From NCBI GenBank assembly GCA_027064305.1, contig JAMOPY010000001.1, forward strand, positions 1 to 64,000: a stretch of 64,000 bases of DNA, in the 5' to 3' direction. The notes below the pieces were generated by a model, which ran no database searches, was not told where the DNA came from, and was given only the letters and a program-made list of their open reading frames with translations. Each line of letters starts with the position of its first letter. The stretch's first letter is position 1. The translations under genes were made by a program, and so were the position numbers. Source of the stretch: Methanobacteriota archaeon (GTDB lineage: Archaea; JAADCQ01; Methanopyri; Methanopyrales; Methanopyraceae). Positions 62,599-64,000 of the stretch are shown piece after piece.

Positions 62599-63597
62599 TT
62601 GGGCATTCGCGAGAGGCTGGGGGGCTCGCGCGACCCTCGGTACCTGTTCTTCGGCGGCAAGGGTGGTGTGGGCAAGACGACCTGCGCGGCCGCGACCGCG
62701 GTCTGGCTGGCGGAGCAGGAGGGTAAGGAGGTGCTCGTGGTCTCCACGGACCCGGCGCACTCGCTCTCGGACTCGTTCGACCAGGACATCGGCTCGGAGC
62801 CGACGCCCATCGAGGGCGTGGAGGGGCTGAAGGCGATCGAGATCGACCCGGAGAAGGCGGCAGAGGAGTACGTGGAGACGATGCGCCGCGTCTACGAGAT
62901 GACGGACGACGAGAGCCTGAAGGAGATGTTCGGCGGCGAGGACATGCTGAAGGAGCAGGAGGAGCTGCTGAAAAGCTCGCCCGGTATCGACGAGGCCGCG
63001 GCCTTCCAGAAGTTCATGGAGCTCATGCGGGACGACTCGTACGACGCGATCGTGTTCGACACGGCGCCCACGGGTCACACGCTGCGGTTCCTCTCCATCC
63101 CGGACACGCTGGAGCGTCAGGTTAAGACGATGATCAAGGTGCGGAAGACGCTGCGGCAGGTTAGCAGGATGCTCAAATCCATCATCCCGTTCGCGGGGGG
63201 CGAGGACGAGAGCGAGGAGGACGAGATCCTGGACAATCTGGAGCGGATGAAGGAGGAGATCGAGGAGGTGCGGGAGATCCTCAGCGACGCCTCGCAGACG
63301 GCGTTCCGGCTGGTCGTGACGCCGGAGGAGATGGCGATCTACGAGGCCCGGCGGGCACTGAGGACGCTGAACCACTACGAGATCCCGGTGGACATGATCA
63401 TCGTGAACAAGGTGATGCCGAAGCGGGCGGAGGAGTGCGAGTTCTGCCGGACGCGGCGCGAGATGGAGGAGAAGCGGTTGAAGCTGGTGGAGAAGTACTT
63501 CGGCGACAAGGACATCGTGCAGATCCCACTGTTCGCCAAGGAGGTGCGCGGGCTCGAGCGCATCCGCGAGGTGGCGGAGGTGCTGTACGGGGAGTAG
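62599..63597 (+). CDS. get3: Get3/ArsA-family ATPase
   Basis: 332 residues from TTG 62599 after GGGGTGGTGC. Deviant Walker A FFGGKGGVGKTTCAAATAVWLA (~14-34), switch I VSTDPAHSLSDSFDQDIG, switch II IVFDTAPTGHTLRFLSIP, an acidic helical region rich in Met, and a C-terminal AEECEFCRTRREM with the CxxC that links Get3 dimers. It is likely a tail-anchored membrane protein targeting factor in the cytoplasm; arsenite pump function is less likely without ArsB nearby. Confidence 0.93.
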   Translation: MGIRERLGGSRDPRYLFFGGKGGVGKTTCAAATAVWLAEQEGKEVLVVSTDPAHSLSDSFDQDIGSEPTPIEGVEGLKAIEIDPEKAAEEYVETMRRVYEMTDDESLKEMFGGEDMLKEQEELLKSSPGIDEAAAFQKFMELMRDDSYDAIVFDTAPTGHTLRFLSIPDTLERQVKTMIKVRKTLRQVSRMLKSIIPFAGGEDESEEDEILDNLERMKEEIEEVREILSDASQTAFRLVVTPEEMAIYEARRALRTLNHYEIPVDMIIVNKVMPKRAEECEFCRTRREMEEKRLKLVEKYFGDKDIVQIPLFAKEVRGLERIREVAEVLYGE

Positions 63598-63611
63598 GTG
63601 CGGGAGCGCCG

Positions 63612-64000
63612 TTGCGCCGGTACGAGCTGCACGTTCACACGTACCTTACGGACGGGGAGCTGCTGCCGGCGGAGCTCCTCCGGCGGGCTGAGGAGCTGGA
63701 CCACGAGGTGCTGGTGTTCGCGGAGCACGTGGACCCTTCGAACCTGGAGGACGCGGTGACCCGGCTGGCGGAAGCCTGCGACCGGCTGCGTGGCCACTAC
63801 AGGACCGAGCCGGTGCCCGGGGCGGAGCTGACGCACGTCCCGCCGGGTCTGATCCCGGACCTGGCGGAGGAGGCCCGGGACCACGGGGCCGAGCTGGTCC
63901 TGGTGCACGGAGAGACGCCGGCGGAGCCCGTGAAGGAGGGAACGAACCGGGCCGCGGCGGAGTGCGATGCGGTGGACGTGCTGGCTCACCCTGGGCTCAT
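63612..64000 (+). CDS. PHP-domain phosphatase-like protein (partial, runs off the edge)
   Basis: From TTG 63612, with GGGAGCG upstream, the frame reads RRYELHVHTYLTDGELLPAELLRRAEEL, then LVFAEHVDPSNL, PGAELTHVPPGLIPDLAEEARDHGAELVLVHGE and DVLAHPGLI at the edge. The HVH, AEH, GAE and VHGE motifs are metal-binding blocks of the PHP family (histidinol-phosphatase type). It would be a small-molecule phosphatase or nuclease; the substrate cannot be told. At least the C-terminal third is missing from the window. Confidence 0.8.
   Translation, partial: MRRYELHVHTYLTDGELLPAELLRRAEELDHEVLVFAEHVDPSNLEDAVTRLAEACDRLRGHYRTEPVPGAELTHVPPGLIPDLAEEARDHGAELVLVHGETPAEPVKEGTNRAAAECDAVDVLAHPGL

Overview
The window is a visibly GC-rich archaeal segment whose marker genes point to Methanopyrus, a hyperthermophilic methanogen. 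The strongest markers are a histone with two histone folds in one chain (59098-59565) that closely resembles the M. kandleri HMk protein as I remember it without being identical, three tRNA genes that all carry C at position 8, a selenocysteine-containing SelD with an archaeal SECIS element, PstK, an Hmd-family protein, and CfbD of coenzyme F430 synthesis. GTG and TTG starts are common. Many starts are set by a strong GGAGGTGATC-like Shine-Dalgarno (SD) sequence 5-9 nt upstream.

The first ~17.4 kb is an accessory, low-density region interrupted only by cobN (11626-15141). It holds a partial membrane protein, three intact secreted or surface proteins (668-2629, 2696-7234, 7299-8540) and a series of gene relics. 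The relics are a frameshifted HEPN/nucleotidyltransferase pair (8770-9357), a surface protein broken by a stop and a frameshift (9402-10717), a tiny frameshifted ORF (11082-11179), and a decayed tandem copy of a small membrane protein (15370-16077 intact, 16125-16824 broken).

From 17.4 kb on the DNA is densely packed core genome. In order: leuS and an Hmd paralog; the tRNA/RNA-ending enzymes cca and thpR; an AAA+ ATPase; selD with SECIS; a frameshifted pilin-like gene; thyA; pdxS; a small-GTPase cluster; anaerobic cobamide genes cbiF-cbiG-cbiH; the archaeal HMG-CoA synthase/thiolase/DUF35 set with an HTH regulator; a GpgS-like glycosyltransferase with radical SAM partner; DUF211 and cfbD; an anion permease; tRNA-Glu with two introns; a MacB-type ABC exporter; tRNA-Arg; the L21e-Rpb4-DUF655 cluster; a central-carbon run pgk-hxlB-tpiA-rpiA; carB (C-terminal half) and prs; tRNA-Ser; the cobamide tail genes cobY-cobS-cbiZ/cobZ; atpB-atpD with conserved small archaeal genes; histone; hef; pstK; get3; and a partial PHP-domain gene.

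Functionally, cobN, cbiF, cbiG, cbiH, cobY, cobS, cbiZ-cobZ and cfbD together serve corrinoid and F430 tetrapyrroles. selD and pstK serve selenocysteine. pgk, tpiA, hxlB, rpiA and prs feed pentose and nucleotide synthesis. HMG-CoA synthase and thiolase begin isoprenoid lipid synthesis.

The most notable structural observations are: the SECIS hairpin directly after the selD stop codon; a palindromic element exactly 5 nt after all three tRNA genes, with a stray copy beside a tRNA-Ser 3'-end-like sequence; repeated head-to-head gene starts separated by about 26-29 bp that are little more than two abutting ribosome binding sites; and a shared Gly-rich/Pro-hydrophobic/Arg tail on the surface proteins.
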